The notes below the pieces were generated by a model, which was not told the origin of the DNA, did not search any database, and was given only the letters and a program-made list of their open reading frames with translations. The translations under genes were made by a program, and so were the position numbers. From positions 69,860-105,713 of the forward strand of contig NZ_DCLL01000061.1 in the NCBI RefSeq assembly GCF_002321025.1: 35,854 nucleotides of DNA. Reading direction: 5' to 3'. Origin of the DNA: Acinetobacter lwoffii (GTDB lineage Bacteria > Pseudomonadota > Gammaproteobacteria > Pseudomonadales > Moraxellaceae). Below are positions 9,143 to 16,011 of this stretch, piece after piece (position 1 is the first letter of the stretch; each line of letters begins with the position of its first letter).

Positions 9143-9784
9143 ATGGACTGTACGGACAAAAACAATATACTGGGACTGATCCAGCGGATCCGTGACTTAA
9201 ACCGTGAGATTCAGTTGTTGGTGGACCAGTTATTTCAGGTGGCCGAATATATCGAATCCGGCAATGATTCATTGACCCAGTTATTGAATCGTCGTTATTT
9301 GAATACGATTATTTCACGTGAAATCACTTTTTCCCGTAAGAATCATACGCCTTTGTCTTTACTTGCTATCGATGCTGATTATTTCAAAAGTATCAATGAT
9401 AAATTCGGACATGCAGCAGGTGATCTGGCCTTGAAATTCCTGGCTGAAGCATTGCAAAAATATAGTCAGGGCAGTGATTATGCTTTTCGGGTCGGCGGTG
9501 AAGAGTTTTTGCTGTTACTGGTGGATACTGATGAGAAACGTGCTCTCAATATTGCCGAAAGTGTGCGTAAATATATTGAAAATGGCATGATTAATTCGGC
9601 ACAAGGCCAGCAGTTTAAATTTACGGTCAGTATTGGTTGTGTGCTTTATGATGGACATCCGGATTATCAGCGCTTCCTGAACGCGGCAGATTCTGCTTTG
9701 TATATGGCGAAGAATAACGGGCGTAACAAGGTCTATATGGCTCATCAGTCCTTGAACCCAACCGCACAGCCGCTCTCGGTTTAA
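9143..9784 (+). CDS. GGDEF domain: diguanylate cyclase half of the split gene
   Basis: 213 residues. The first 40 form a helical, probably coiled-coil linker. The GGDEF domain follows, with the active-site motif GGEEF at 118-122, the metal and substrate segment DADYFKSINDKFGHAAGD (77-94), and the C-terminal AKNNGRNKV. It should make cyclic di-GMP from two GTP if dimerised. The inhibitory I-site (RxxD five residues before the motif) is replaced by QGSD, so feedback inhibition is probably absent. The ATG at 9143 has AAGAGA only two or three bases upstream, too close for efficient initiation. Expression therefore depends on re-initiation or on readthrough of the TGA at 9107. Confidence 0.85.
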   Translation: MDCTDKNNILGLIQRIRDLNREIQLLVDQLFQVAEYIESGNDSLTQLLNRRYLNTIISREITFSRKNHTPLSLLAIDADYFKSINDKFGHAAGDLALKFLAEALQKYSQGSDYAFRVGGEEFLLLLVDTDEKRALNIAESVRKYIENGMINSAQGQQFKFTVSIGCVLYDGHPDYQRFLNAADSALYMAKNNGRNKVYMAHQSLNPTAQPLSV

Positions 9785-9795
9785 ATAAAAGGTTT

Positions 9796-10356
9796 TTATC
9801 CAGTTGCAGACTGCTGCTCTATAAATTCCTGAAATTTTTGTTTTTGCTGAAGATATGCGGGATGATTTTTAGCTTCATCCCATTTCTGTTTAAAAATTTT
9901 GGCAGCAGCGGCTTTAACAGGATCTTGCTGATTGCGTGGCAGCTCGGAACGGCCATGCGCGCCACTTAAACCTTTTTTGTCTTCCGGAACCGGACCGTCA
10001 TACTTTTTGCCACCTTTATGATTGGCATAACGCCGGGCACGGGTAAAACCCATCTGTAAAAACTTGCGTGCCATGTCCGCACCAATAAAATCTTCTTGTT
10101 TTAAATAGTCCAAGAAAAGCTGATAGATTTTCTCGCTACTGGCTTGGGCTTTTTCTTCATCTGCAAAGCGCCAGTGTGGCAGGATTTCTGATTTATAAGG
10201 CTCAACCAGTAATACACCTTGTTCACCACGGCCAATCCGGTAGAGCTCGGGTCGTTTACGAAAATTAATCTTTGCAAAGTCCAGAGAATAATCAAAACTA
10301 TTCGAAACTACACGTGACGGACGTTTTGGTGGCGCTATTTTGGCAGATGGCTTCAT
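9796..10356 (-). CDS. DUF4385 family protein
   Basis: 186 residues from the ATG at 10356, which has AAAAGG six bases upstream; a TTG 11 codons earlier is less likely. The sequence (HWRFADEEKAQASSEKIYQ, then FIGADMARKFLQMGFTRARR and a basic, Gly-rich segment) fits the DUF4385 family of cytoplasmic proteins without known function. It is very basic and rich in Lys and Gln at the C terminus, which would allow nucleic-acid binding, but that is inference. It converges on the GGDEF gene with 11 bases between the stop codons and no terminator. Confidence 0.75.
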   Translation of the reverse strand: MKPSAKIAPPKRPSRVVSNSFDYSLDFAKINFRKRPELYRIGRGEQGVLLVEPYKSEILPHWRFADEEKAQASSEKIYQLFLDYLKQEDFIGADMARKFLQMGFTRARRYANHKGGKKYDGPVPEDKKGLSGAHGRSELPRNQQDPVKAAAAKIFKQKWDEAKNHPAYLQQKQKFQEFIEQQSATG

Positions 10357-10435
10357 ATTCGGCCTTTTCTGAAATTTAAAATGACTCAATATTTCAGCTA
10401 ATACAAATTATAAAAACGAAAGGGAAGGATACAGA

Positions 10436-10466
10436 AAAGCCCCTGTCATTTAGAACTAGGGGCTTT
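10436..10466 (-). terminator. Rho-independent terminator of the Lys/Ser/Ala-rich gene
   Basis: Perfect 9-bp stem AAAGCCCCT / AGGGGCTTT with a 13-base loop, immediately after the stop codon of the minus-strand gene. The T run is short. Confidence 0.65.
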
Positions 10467-10470
10467 CATT

Positions 10471-10896
10471 TTACTTCGATTTTTTCGAACTGGTCTTCGA
10501 GGTTTTAGCCTTGGTCTTAGAGGAGCTACTCGACTGCTTTTTAGCAGGTGCCGATTTTTTTGAAGAAGACTTTTTCACTTTAGTGTCGTCTTTACTCTTG
10601 TTACTGCTTTTCGCTTTAGCCGGTTTTTTCGCGGAAGAGGTCTTTTGGTCTTTCGCTTTATCACTGGCTTTTGAACTTGAATTTTTCTTCGCCTTCACTT
10701 TTTCATCTTTGCTGGCATTGTCTTTTTTAGAAGATGCCGCTTTAGATTTACTGCTCGCCGCTTTTTTAGTGACTTTGAGATTACTGTCTTTGTCACTGCT
10801 CTTATTCGACTTTTTCAGTTTCTCATCTTGAGTCTTTTTAGCAGTTTTTGCTGATTTTTTGCTGTCTTTCGCCTGGTTATTTTTGCTATTCGCCAT
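10471..10896 (-). CDS. Lys/Ser/Ala-rich histone H1-like protein
   Basis: 141 residues from the ATG at 10896, which has AAGGAAAG five bases upstream. The protein is almost wholly Lys, Ser, Ala, Asp and Thr, with repeated short KSS, KKS and AKK units and no aromatic residue. It is strongly basic and should be disordered. This composition resembles eukaryotic linker-histone tails and bacterial DNA-binding tails such as AlgP of Pseudomonas. Nucleoid or RNA binding in the cytoplasm is inferred from composition alone. A sigma-70 promoter lies at 10930-10958 and a terminator follows, so it is a single-gene unit. Low complexity makes homology assignment unreliable. Confidence 0.75.
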   Translation of the reverse strand: MANSKNNQAKDSKKSAKTAKKTQDEKLKKSNKSSDKDSNLKVTKKAASSKSKAASSKKDNASKDEKVKAKKNSSSKASDKAKDQKTSSAKKPAKAKSSNKSKDDTKVKKSSSKKSAPAKKQSSSSSKTKAKTSKTSSKKSK

Positions 10897-10929
10897 GGTT
10901 ACTTTCCTTATCATTAAAAATCAATCAGA

Positions 10930-10958
10930 AAGATATAAAGCGCTTTGCTGTATATCAA
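10930..10958 (-). promoter_or_regulatory. Sigma-70 promoter of the Lys/Ser/Ala-rich gene
   Basis: Minus-strand TTGATA, 17-base spacer, TATCTT. The predicted start of transcription leaves a leader of about 27 bases before the ATG at 10896. In the remaining gap to folE (10959-11165) I see no gene or repeat. Confidence 0.5.
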
Positions 10959-11165
10959 CTTCAAATTACTTTAATGGGAGAGCGGCAGGATTAAAACTTT
11001 ATCGTGTATCCAAGTGTAGGCTTGTTGCAAACACAAGGAGGAATTGTTTGAGTTCTAGACTGAAACATAGCAAGTTTTGGGACAGGTCTTTAAACCCTGT
11101 TACCAGGTGTTATTTATAGCAAGTGAGCTTTTGAATTAAGTATTGATATCCTCTTCCTTCAAAAG

Positions 11166-11191
11166 CAAAAAACCCCGAATGATCGAGGCTT
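11166..11191 (-). terminator. Rho-independent terminator of folE
   Basis: Minus-strand hairpin (CCTCG / CGGGG, extended by wobble and A-T pairs) followed by six T, about 30 bases after the folE stop. Confidence 0.65.
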
Positions 11192-11219
11192 TGAGTAACT
11201 TATTTTTAAGCTTTAATAA

Positions 11220-11774
11220 TTAATAGCTTTCTGGAACCGCACTTAAAAATTCACGACGTGTTTCTTTGTCGGTTTTAAAATCACCAATAAATGATACCGT
11301 ACGTGTGGTTGATTCCTGCTTGCCTACACCGCGCATCATCATGCACATGTGCGCAGAATCAATCATTACTGCAACACCGCGTGCTTTGGTGACTTCAGCC
11401 ACGGCTTCTGCAATTTGCTGAGTCAGATTTTCCTGAATCTGCAAACGGCGTGCAAACATTTCAGTAATACGGGCAAATTTAGACAGGCCTAAAACATGAC
11501 CTTCTGGCAAATAGGCGATATGTACGCGGCCATAAAATGGCAATAAGTGATGCTCACATAGCGAATAAAATTCGATGTTTTTGACCAGTACCATTTCACG
11601 GTTATCGGAAGGGAAGACCGCCTTGTTGGTCACTTCTTCAAGTGTCTGGCTATAACCCGAGGTTAAATATGAAAATGCTTTCGCAGCGCGCACAGGCGTA
11701 TCTTTGAGACCAGGGCGATTTAGATCTTCGCCAACGGCAGTAAGAATGTTTGCGTAGGATTGCTGCATAGTCAT
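11220..11774 (-). CDS. folE: GTP cyclohydrolase I
   Basis: 184 residues, the usual length of a type I enzyme. It converts GTP to 7,8-dihydroneopterin triphosphate, the first step of folate synthesis. The zinc ligands are visible as Cys73 and His76 in CEHHLLPFYGR and Cys144 in MCMMMRGV. GLSKFARI and the C-terminal region are also typical. ATG codons at 11774 and 11768 are both possible starts; neither has a strong ribosome-binding site. It has its own terminator, and a dyad with an extended -10 box lies just upstream. Confidence 0.95.
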   Translation of the reverse strand: MTMQQSYANILTAVGEDLNRPGLKDTPVRAAKAFSYLTSGYSQTLEEVTNKAVFPSDNREMVLVKNIEFYSLCEHHLLPFYGRVHIAYLPEGHVLGLSKFARITEMFARRLQIQENLTQQIAEAVAEVTKARGVAVMIDSAHMCMMMRGVGKQESTTRTVSFIGDFKTDKETRREFLSAVPESY

Positions 11775-11810
11775 ATGACGTATTCACTTAAACTGAGAAT
11801 GAACAAGGAC

Positions 11811-11840
11811 GGCATTGTAGCAGAAAACTTTTACAATGCC
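11811..11840 (-). promoter_or_regulatory. Dyad and extended -10 element upstream of folE
   Basis: A perfect inverted repeat GGCATTGTA / TACAATGCC with 12 bases between the arms. On the minus strand one arm contains TGC-TACAAT, a good extended -10 box about 40 bases before folE. The dyad could be an operator over the promoter, or a weak hairpin for the upstream Smr transcript, since no T run follows. Confidence 0.4.
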
Positions 11841-11861
11841 TTGTTTTGAGGCTAAAACCGT

Positions 11862-12545
11862 TTACTGTTTGAACTTTGGATTCTTTTCTGCACGTTTGAG
11901 CAGAACCAATACCGCACCGGTACCACCTTGCTTTTCAGGTGCACTGACAAAAGCCAAAACATCGCGATGCTGACGCAGCCAGCCGTTGACATAGGTTTTT
12001 AAAATCGCTTCTGGACCTTTACCATGTACGATTTTAATCACGTTCTGGTTTTCATCTTTGGCGATCTGGATAATTTGCAGCACGGCTTGACGCGCTTCTT
12101 CTACGGTACAGCCATGCAGATCCACAGCCTCAAACCAGCGCAAGTTACCGGCTTTCAAGTCTTCAAAAACTTTATGCTGCAAGGTGGCAATGCGGTAACT
12201 CAAGTTGGCCTGACTCCCGACAGGATTGAGCATGGCCTGAGTATCTGATAAAGCCATTGCCTCTGTTTCCAGCGGGCCAGTAGCCGCTGCACGCTTTGCC
12301 AAGATTTGTGCATCCGGCTTTTTCTTGCGTGGTTTGTCCAGTTGAACCGTATTGCCCGATTCAATTTTTTGCACGCCCTGCATTTGCTTGCGGAATAATT
12401 CCAGTTCTTCTAACGCTTCTTGCTCGACAGTCTTTTCAACAGGTGCAGCAACGACCGCAGGCGTTTGCGGCTGTGTAATTTGCTTCTTAAAAGATTTCAG
12501 CAGGTTGTACTGATCTTTAGATAATGAAGAATCGTGTTTACTCAT
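11862..12545 (-). CDS. Smr domain protein (MutS2 C-terminal-like)
   Basis: 227 residues. The C-terminal Smr domain (about 140-222) has the two family motifs: DLHGCTVEEARQAV and the nucleic-acid-contacting VHGKGPEAILK. The N-terminal half is charged and predicted disordered. Stand-alone Smr proteins of proteobacteria (YdaL/SmrA/SmrB type) are DNA or RNA endonucleases; SmrB cleaves mRNA between collided ribosomes. The N-terminal segment here does not let me assign it to SmrA or SmrB. The gene precedes folE on the same strand with an 87-base gap and may be a separate transcript. Confidence 0.85.
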   Translation of the reverse strand: MSKHDSSLSKDQYNLLKSFKKQITQPQTPAVVAAPVEKTVEQEALEELELFRKQMQGVQKIESGNTVQLDKPRKKKPDAQILAKRAAATGPLETEAMALSDTQAMLNPVGSQANLSYRIATLQHKVFEDLKAGNLRWFEAVDLHGCTVEEARQAVLQIIQIAKDENQNVIKIVHGKGPEAILKTYVNGWLRQHRDVLAFVSAPEKQGGTGAVLVLLKRAEKNPKFKQ

Positions 12546-12686
12546 AATGTAAAAACAAGGGAGATGCGGAATTTACAAGAATTATAGTCTGAAAATAGAC
12601 AAAGGAGAACTGAATTGCGTTCATGACATTGCTGAGGATTTTAAATACGCTCGAGAATCTATGATCTACTTTTCAATATTGAAAAT

Positions 12687-12718
12687 AAAAAAGCCCAATC
12701 CTGAGATTGGGCTTTTTT
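12687..12718. terminator. Bidirectional rho-independent terminator after trpC
   Basis: Perfect 14-bp stem: six A then GCCCAATC, a CTGA loop, and GATTGGGC then six T. It works in both directions and closes the trpGDC transcript. Confidence 0.9.
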
Positions 12719-12742
12719 AATGCTTAGGTGAGCATTTACATT

Positions 12743-13549
12743 TTAAACCGCTTCAGGCTCACCAAACAGATCGCGGAAAGCATGATCCGGACGTGGTTGT
12801 TTCATGAAGCTTTCGCCGACCAGAAAGGCGTGAATATCATTTTTCTGCATCATCGCAACATCCGCAGGTGTGGCAATACCACTTTCAGTCACCAGCAGGC
12901 GTGAAGGGTCTAGTAATTTTTTCAAACGTAATGATGTGTTTAAATCCACATCAAAGGTTTTTAAATTACGGTTATTTACACCGAGCAGACAACGATCAGA
13001 AAGTTTTAAAGCACGGGATAGTTCTTCTTCATCGTGAACTTCAACCAGTACATCCAGATGATGTTCAAATGCAGTTTTAGACATTTCTTCTAACTGCTGA
13101 TCAGACAGGCAAGCCACAATTAGCAAGATACAGTCTGCATGCAGAGCACGTGCTTCGATAACTCCATAAGGATCGATCAGAAAGTCTTTGCGCAGTGCAG
13201 GCAGGTCGCAATGTGAACGGGCAATCTGAATGTTGTCATCGTGACCCTGGAAAAAGTCTACATCGGTCAGCACCGATAAACAGGCTGCACCTGCCTCCTG
13301 ATACTGTGCTGCAATTTCCGCAGGGTTAAAGTTCTCGCGAATAATGCCCTTAGATGGCGAAGCTTTCTTAATTTCAGCAATGACACCCGGACGTTTCGAC
13401 ACTAAAGACTGGGCAAAACCACGCACAGGTGATGCACCTTGTGCCAGTTCTTCCAGATCTTTATAGCTGTTCTGCTTTAAACGTAGGGCAAATTCTTCTT
13501 TTTTACGGTCAACAATTTTGCCTAAAATTGTATTTGCGATATCCACCAT
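12743..13549 (-). CDS. trpC: Indole-3-glycerol-phosphate synthase
   Basis: 268 residues from the ATG at 13549, which has AGGG nine bases upstream; an upstream TTG is less likely. A TIM-barrel enzyme that closes the ring of CdRP to indole-3-glycerol phosphate in tryptophan synthesis. Family motifs are present: VIAEIKKASPSKG (with the catalytic lysines), ACLSVLTDVDFFQG, LRKDFLIDPYGV, GVNNRNLKTF and VTESGIATPADV. It is not fused to TrpF, unlike the E. coli enzyme. It is the last gene of trpGDC, 20 bases after trpD. Confidence 0.97.
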   Translation of the reverse strand: MVDIANTILGKIVDRKKEEFALRLKQNSYKDLEELAQGASPVRGFAQSLVSKRPGVIAEIKKASPSKGIIRENFNPAEIAAQYQEAGAACLSVLTDVDFFQGHDDNIQIARSHCDLPALRKDFLIDPYGVIEARALHADCILLIVACLSDQQLEEMSKTAFEHHLDVLVEVHDEEELSRALKLSDRCLLGVNNRNLKTFDVDLNTSLRLKKLLDPSRLLVTESGIATPADVAMMQKNDIHAFLVGESFMKQPRPDHAFRDLFGEPEAV

Positions 13550-13569
13550 GATCAAAATCCCTGACCGAA

Positions 13570-14616
13570 TTAAGCTTCGTAATGTTTAATAGTTTTGGTA
13601 AATTCAGACAGTACACTCATTTTCTCAAGTGCCTGACCGCCATAGATAATGTCATGTGCCAGCGCAACACCTTGCTTATAGCTGCTGGTCAAACCGGAGA
13701 CATAAATACCTGCGCCGGCATTCAGCGCGATCATATTGGCGGCTTTATCGCCGATGTCTGATTTTTTCTTGCCCAGTGCATCTTTGATTAAAGCCAGACT
13801 TTGCGCAGAATCTTCCACAATCAGTCCGGTCAGAGTTTGCGATTCAATATCGACCGATTCAGGAATAATTTCCCATTCGGTGACTTCGCCATTTTTCAGT
13901 TCAGCAACATGAGTTGAAGAGGCTATACTGATTTCATCCAGACCATCACGTGAATGTACTACCATCACATGTTCAGCACCGAGCTGTTTCATAACTTCGG
14001 CAATTGGACGGCAGAGTTCATTGGAAAATACGCCAATGACCAGACGTTGTACGCCAGCCGGATTGGTTAAAGGACCGAGCAGGTTGAAAATACTGCGAAT
14101 CCCCAATTCTTTACGTGGGCCGATTGCATATTTCATGGCTTGATGATGATTCGGCGCAAACAGGAAACCGACACCGACATCACGGATACAGCGTTCAGTC
14201 TGCTGCATATTCAGGTCCAGATTAATCTCGGCCTGTTCCAGCAAATCTGACGAACCTGATTTGGTCGAAACGCCGCGGTTACCATGTTTGGCTATAGTTG
14301 CACCGGCTGCTGCGATCACGAATGCAGAGGCAGTAGAAACGTTAAACAGGTTTTGACCGTCACCGCCTGTGCCGACGATATCGACCAGATAAGGAATGTC
14401 ACTGACATCAATTTTAGTGGCAAGTTCACGCATGACACGTGCAGCTGCGGTAATCTCATCAATGCTTTCGCCTTTAAGGCGTAAGCCCATCAGCAGGGCA
14501 CCAATCTGGGCATCGGTCGCTTCACCTGACATGATGGCATGCATCACGTCTTGCATTTGATCCTGAGTCAGGTGAATGTTTTTAGTAATATTGCTTAAAG
14601 CTTGTTGAATATTCAT
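13570..14616 (-). CDS. trpD: Anthranilate phosphoribosyltransferase
   Basis: 348 residues, standard length. It joins anthranilate to PRPP. The glycine-rich PRPP loop VDIVGTGGDGQNLFNVST (82-99) and the following HGNRGVSTKSGSSDLLE segment are intact. So are the FAPNHHQAMK and RKELGIRSIFNLLGPLTNP anthranilate-site motifs. It is not fused to the glutaminase, which is the separate gene trpG nine bases upstream. The order trpG-trpD-trpC is the arrangement described for Acinetobacter, with trpE elsewhere in the genome. Confidence 0.97.
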   Translation of the reverse strand: MNIQQALSNITKNIHLTQDQMQDVMHAIMSGEATDAQIGALLMGLRLKGESIDEITAAARVMRELATKIDVSDIPYLVDIVGTGGDGQNLFNVSTASAFVIAAAGATIAKHGNRGVSTKSGSSDLLEQAEINLDLNMQQTERCIRDVGVGFLFAPNHHQAMKYAIGPRKELGIRSIFNLLGPLTNPAGVQRLVIGVFSNELCRPIAEVMKQLGAEHVMVVHSRDGLDEISIASSTHVAELKNGEVTEWEIIPESVDIESQTLTGLIVEDSAQSLALIKDALGKKKSDIGDKAANMIALNAGAGIYVSGLTSSYKQGVALAHDIIYGGQALEKMSVLSEFTKTIKHYEA

Positions 14617-14625
14617 AAGATGTTC

Positions 14626-15210
14626 TTAGGCATAAATTTCGAGAAAGTTTTTAAAGATTTGATGACCATGCTGGCTCAGAATCGATTCAGGATGGAACTG
14701 CACGCCTTCGACCGGCAATGTCTTATGTTTCACACCCATAATTTCTTCCATAGAGCCATCCGCTTCATTGGTCCAGCAGGTGACTTCCAGACATTCGGGC
14801 AAGGTAGCTTGATCAATCACCAGTGAATGATAGCGCGTTGCAGGAAATGGAGAAGGAAGATTGCTGAAAATCCCGGTATCACTGTGGTACATATCAGACA
14901 GACGGCCATGCATGACACGTTTGGCACGCACGATATCACCGCCAAATGCCTGCCCAATACTTTGATGACCAAGACAAACGCCCAGTAAAGGAATTTTGCC
15001 AGCAAAATGCTGAATGGCAGGAATAGAAATTCCTGCCTCACTTGGCGAGCACGGGCCGGGGCCAATCACTAAATACTTAGGTTGCCATCGCTCTATATCT
15101 TCCAATGTCACGGCATCATTACGGACTACTTTTACTTCTTGATTCAGTTCGCCAAAATATTGGACGATGTTATAAGTAAAGGAGTCATAGTTGTCGATCA
15201 TTAAAAGCAT
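14626..15210 (-). CDS. trpG: Anthranilate synthase glutaminase subunit (TrpG/PabA type)
   Basis: 194-residue class I glutamine amidotransferase. The triad is visible: Cys79 in GVCLGHQ, His173 and Glu175 in QFHPES. The oxyanion loop PGPCSPSEAG is typical of TrpG/PabA. It supplies ammonia to TrpE. In Acinetobacter a single subunit of this type also serves PabB for folate, which is known from A. calcoaceticus; whether that holds here is inference. First gene of trpGDC. Its promoter should lie in the AT-rich gap upstream, but I could not define it. No leader peptide rich in Trp codons was seen. Confidence 0.95.
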   Translation of the reverse strand: MLLMIDNYDSFTYNIVQYFGELNQEVKVVRNDAVTLEDIERWQPKYLVIGPGPCSPSEAGISIPAIQHFAGKIPLLGVCLGHQSIGQAFGGDIVRAKRVMHGRLSDMYHSDTGIFSNLPSPFPATRYHSLVIDQATLPECLEVTCWTNEADGSMEEIMGVKHKTLPVEGVQFHPESILSQHGHQIFKNFLEIYA

Positions 15211-15773
15211 GAGCTTAACCTATTGAAATTAATGCACTTAACTGTGCTAATGTTGTCCAGATCGTACTTTATTTATACGTGTTGCAAGCACTTGCCTGAC
15301 ACAACTAAATCATTGATTTCATTGTGTGAAAATAAAGCACGCTTCATCATAGCAAAAAATAGCTGCATTCGGCGCAACAATTTTGCTCAATTTATTGGCT
15401 TTAAAAACCTGTAGAAAATTAAATAAAATTTTTTATAATGATTTAAAGTAATAGGCTTACTCATAGAAAGTTTTGAATGAGTATTTTTTAGAGTAAAACT
15501 CAAAAATGAAATCAAAGAGAGGCTAAAAGTTTGATGAAAAAAACATCACTTGAATAATTAAGCTTTGTATAAACTTTTCTATTGAAAGTAGATTTAAAGA
15601 AAATGCCTCATAATGGGCATACATCCCTAAATGAATCACAAAATTTTCTTTACTGATATCTACTAAAAAACGCTCAATTTTTAGCTAAAAACAAGTAAAA
15701 ACTTAACAAAAGTAAGAAAAAGCAGCATATTTGCTATAAAAAGCTATGTTTCTCATACATTTTTATAGACCCA

Positions 15774-15790
15774 TGCACTATTTAGGTGCG
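15774..15790 (+). promoter_or_regulatory. NtrC-like binding site 1 upstream of glnA
   Basis: TGCAC, seven bases, GTGCG. The NtrC consensus is TGCAC-N7-GTGCA, so nine of ten half-site positions match. The centre is about 182 bases before the predicted sigma-54 start. Confidence 0.7.
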
Positions 15791-15825
15791 CTAAAAAATA
15801 AAGCTGAAATAAAATAAATGAAGAA

Positions 15826-15842
15826 TGCTTGAATATAGTGCA
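15826..15842 (+). promoter_or_regulatory. NtrC-like binding site 2 upstream of glnA
   Basis: TGCTT, seven bases, GTGCA: eight of ten half-site positions match. The centre lies 52 bases (about five helical turns) from site 1 and about 130 before the predicted start. A TATAAT at 15860-15865 just downstream could be the -10 box of a second, sigma-70 promoter that NtrC would cover, as at E. coli glnAp1; its -35 is poor. Confidence 0.6.
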
Positions 15843-15937
15843 TTTAGTTTTGCAGCTAGTATAATAGCCGCAAAGTATTTTTGTCACTTCATGATTTCTT
15901 ATAAAGATTTCAAGATTTTATCTATACTTTTAAAAGT

Positions 15938-15953
15938 TGGTACGGTAATTGCT
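15938..15953 (+). promoter_or_regulatory. Sigma-54 promoter of glnA
   Basis: TGGTAC, five bases, TTGCT, against the consensus TGGCAC-N5-TTGC(A/T). The essential GG and GC are present with the right spacing. The predicted start is near 15964, giving a leader of about 48 bases. The in-frame TTG at 15949 lies inside the -12 box, so it cannot be the glnA start codon. Confidence 0.85.
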
Positions 15954-16011
15954 TAATAACTATCAACTGCTAACACGCACTTCACGGGTGCAACAAAAAC
16001 ATCGGAGCAAA

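Larger units (their letters stand above)
15211..15930. other. AT-rich intergenic region between trpG and glnA
   Basis: About 800 bases without a credible gene. The only ORF, 63 codons from 15223, has no ribosome-binding site and an unlikely composition. The stretch 15415-15770 is very AT-rich, with several A and T tracts that could curve the DNA. That would help looping between the NtrC sites and the glnA promoter. The right part holds the glnA control sites listed separately. Confidence 0.6.

Noticed and set aside
10511..10831. 106-codon plus-strand ORF opposite the Lys/Ser/Ala-rich gene
   Set aside because: Its Leu/Phe/Ser-rich product is the mirror of the low-complexity Lys codons on the other strand. 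No start signals.
15223..15414. 63-codon ORF at the start of the trpG-glnA gap
   Set aside because: Cys- and Ile-rich, no ribosome-binding site, and placed in the trpG promoter region.
15949..16011. Longer glnA reading frame starting at TTG
   Set aside because: The TTG is part of the -12 box of the sigma-54 promoter and lies before the transcription start.
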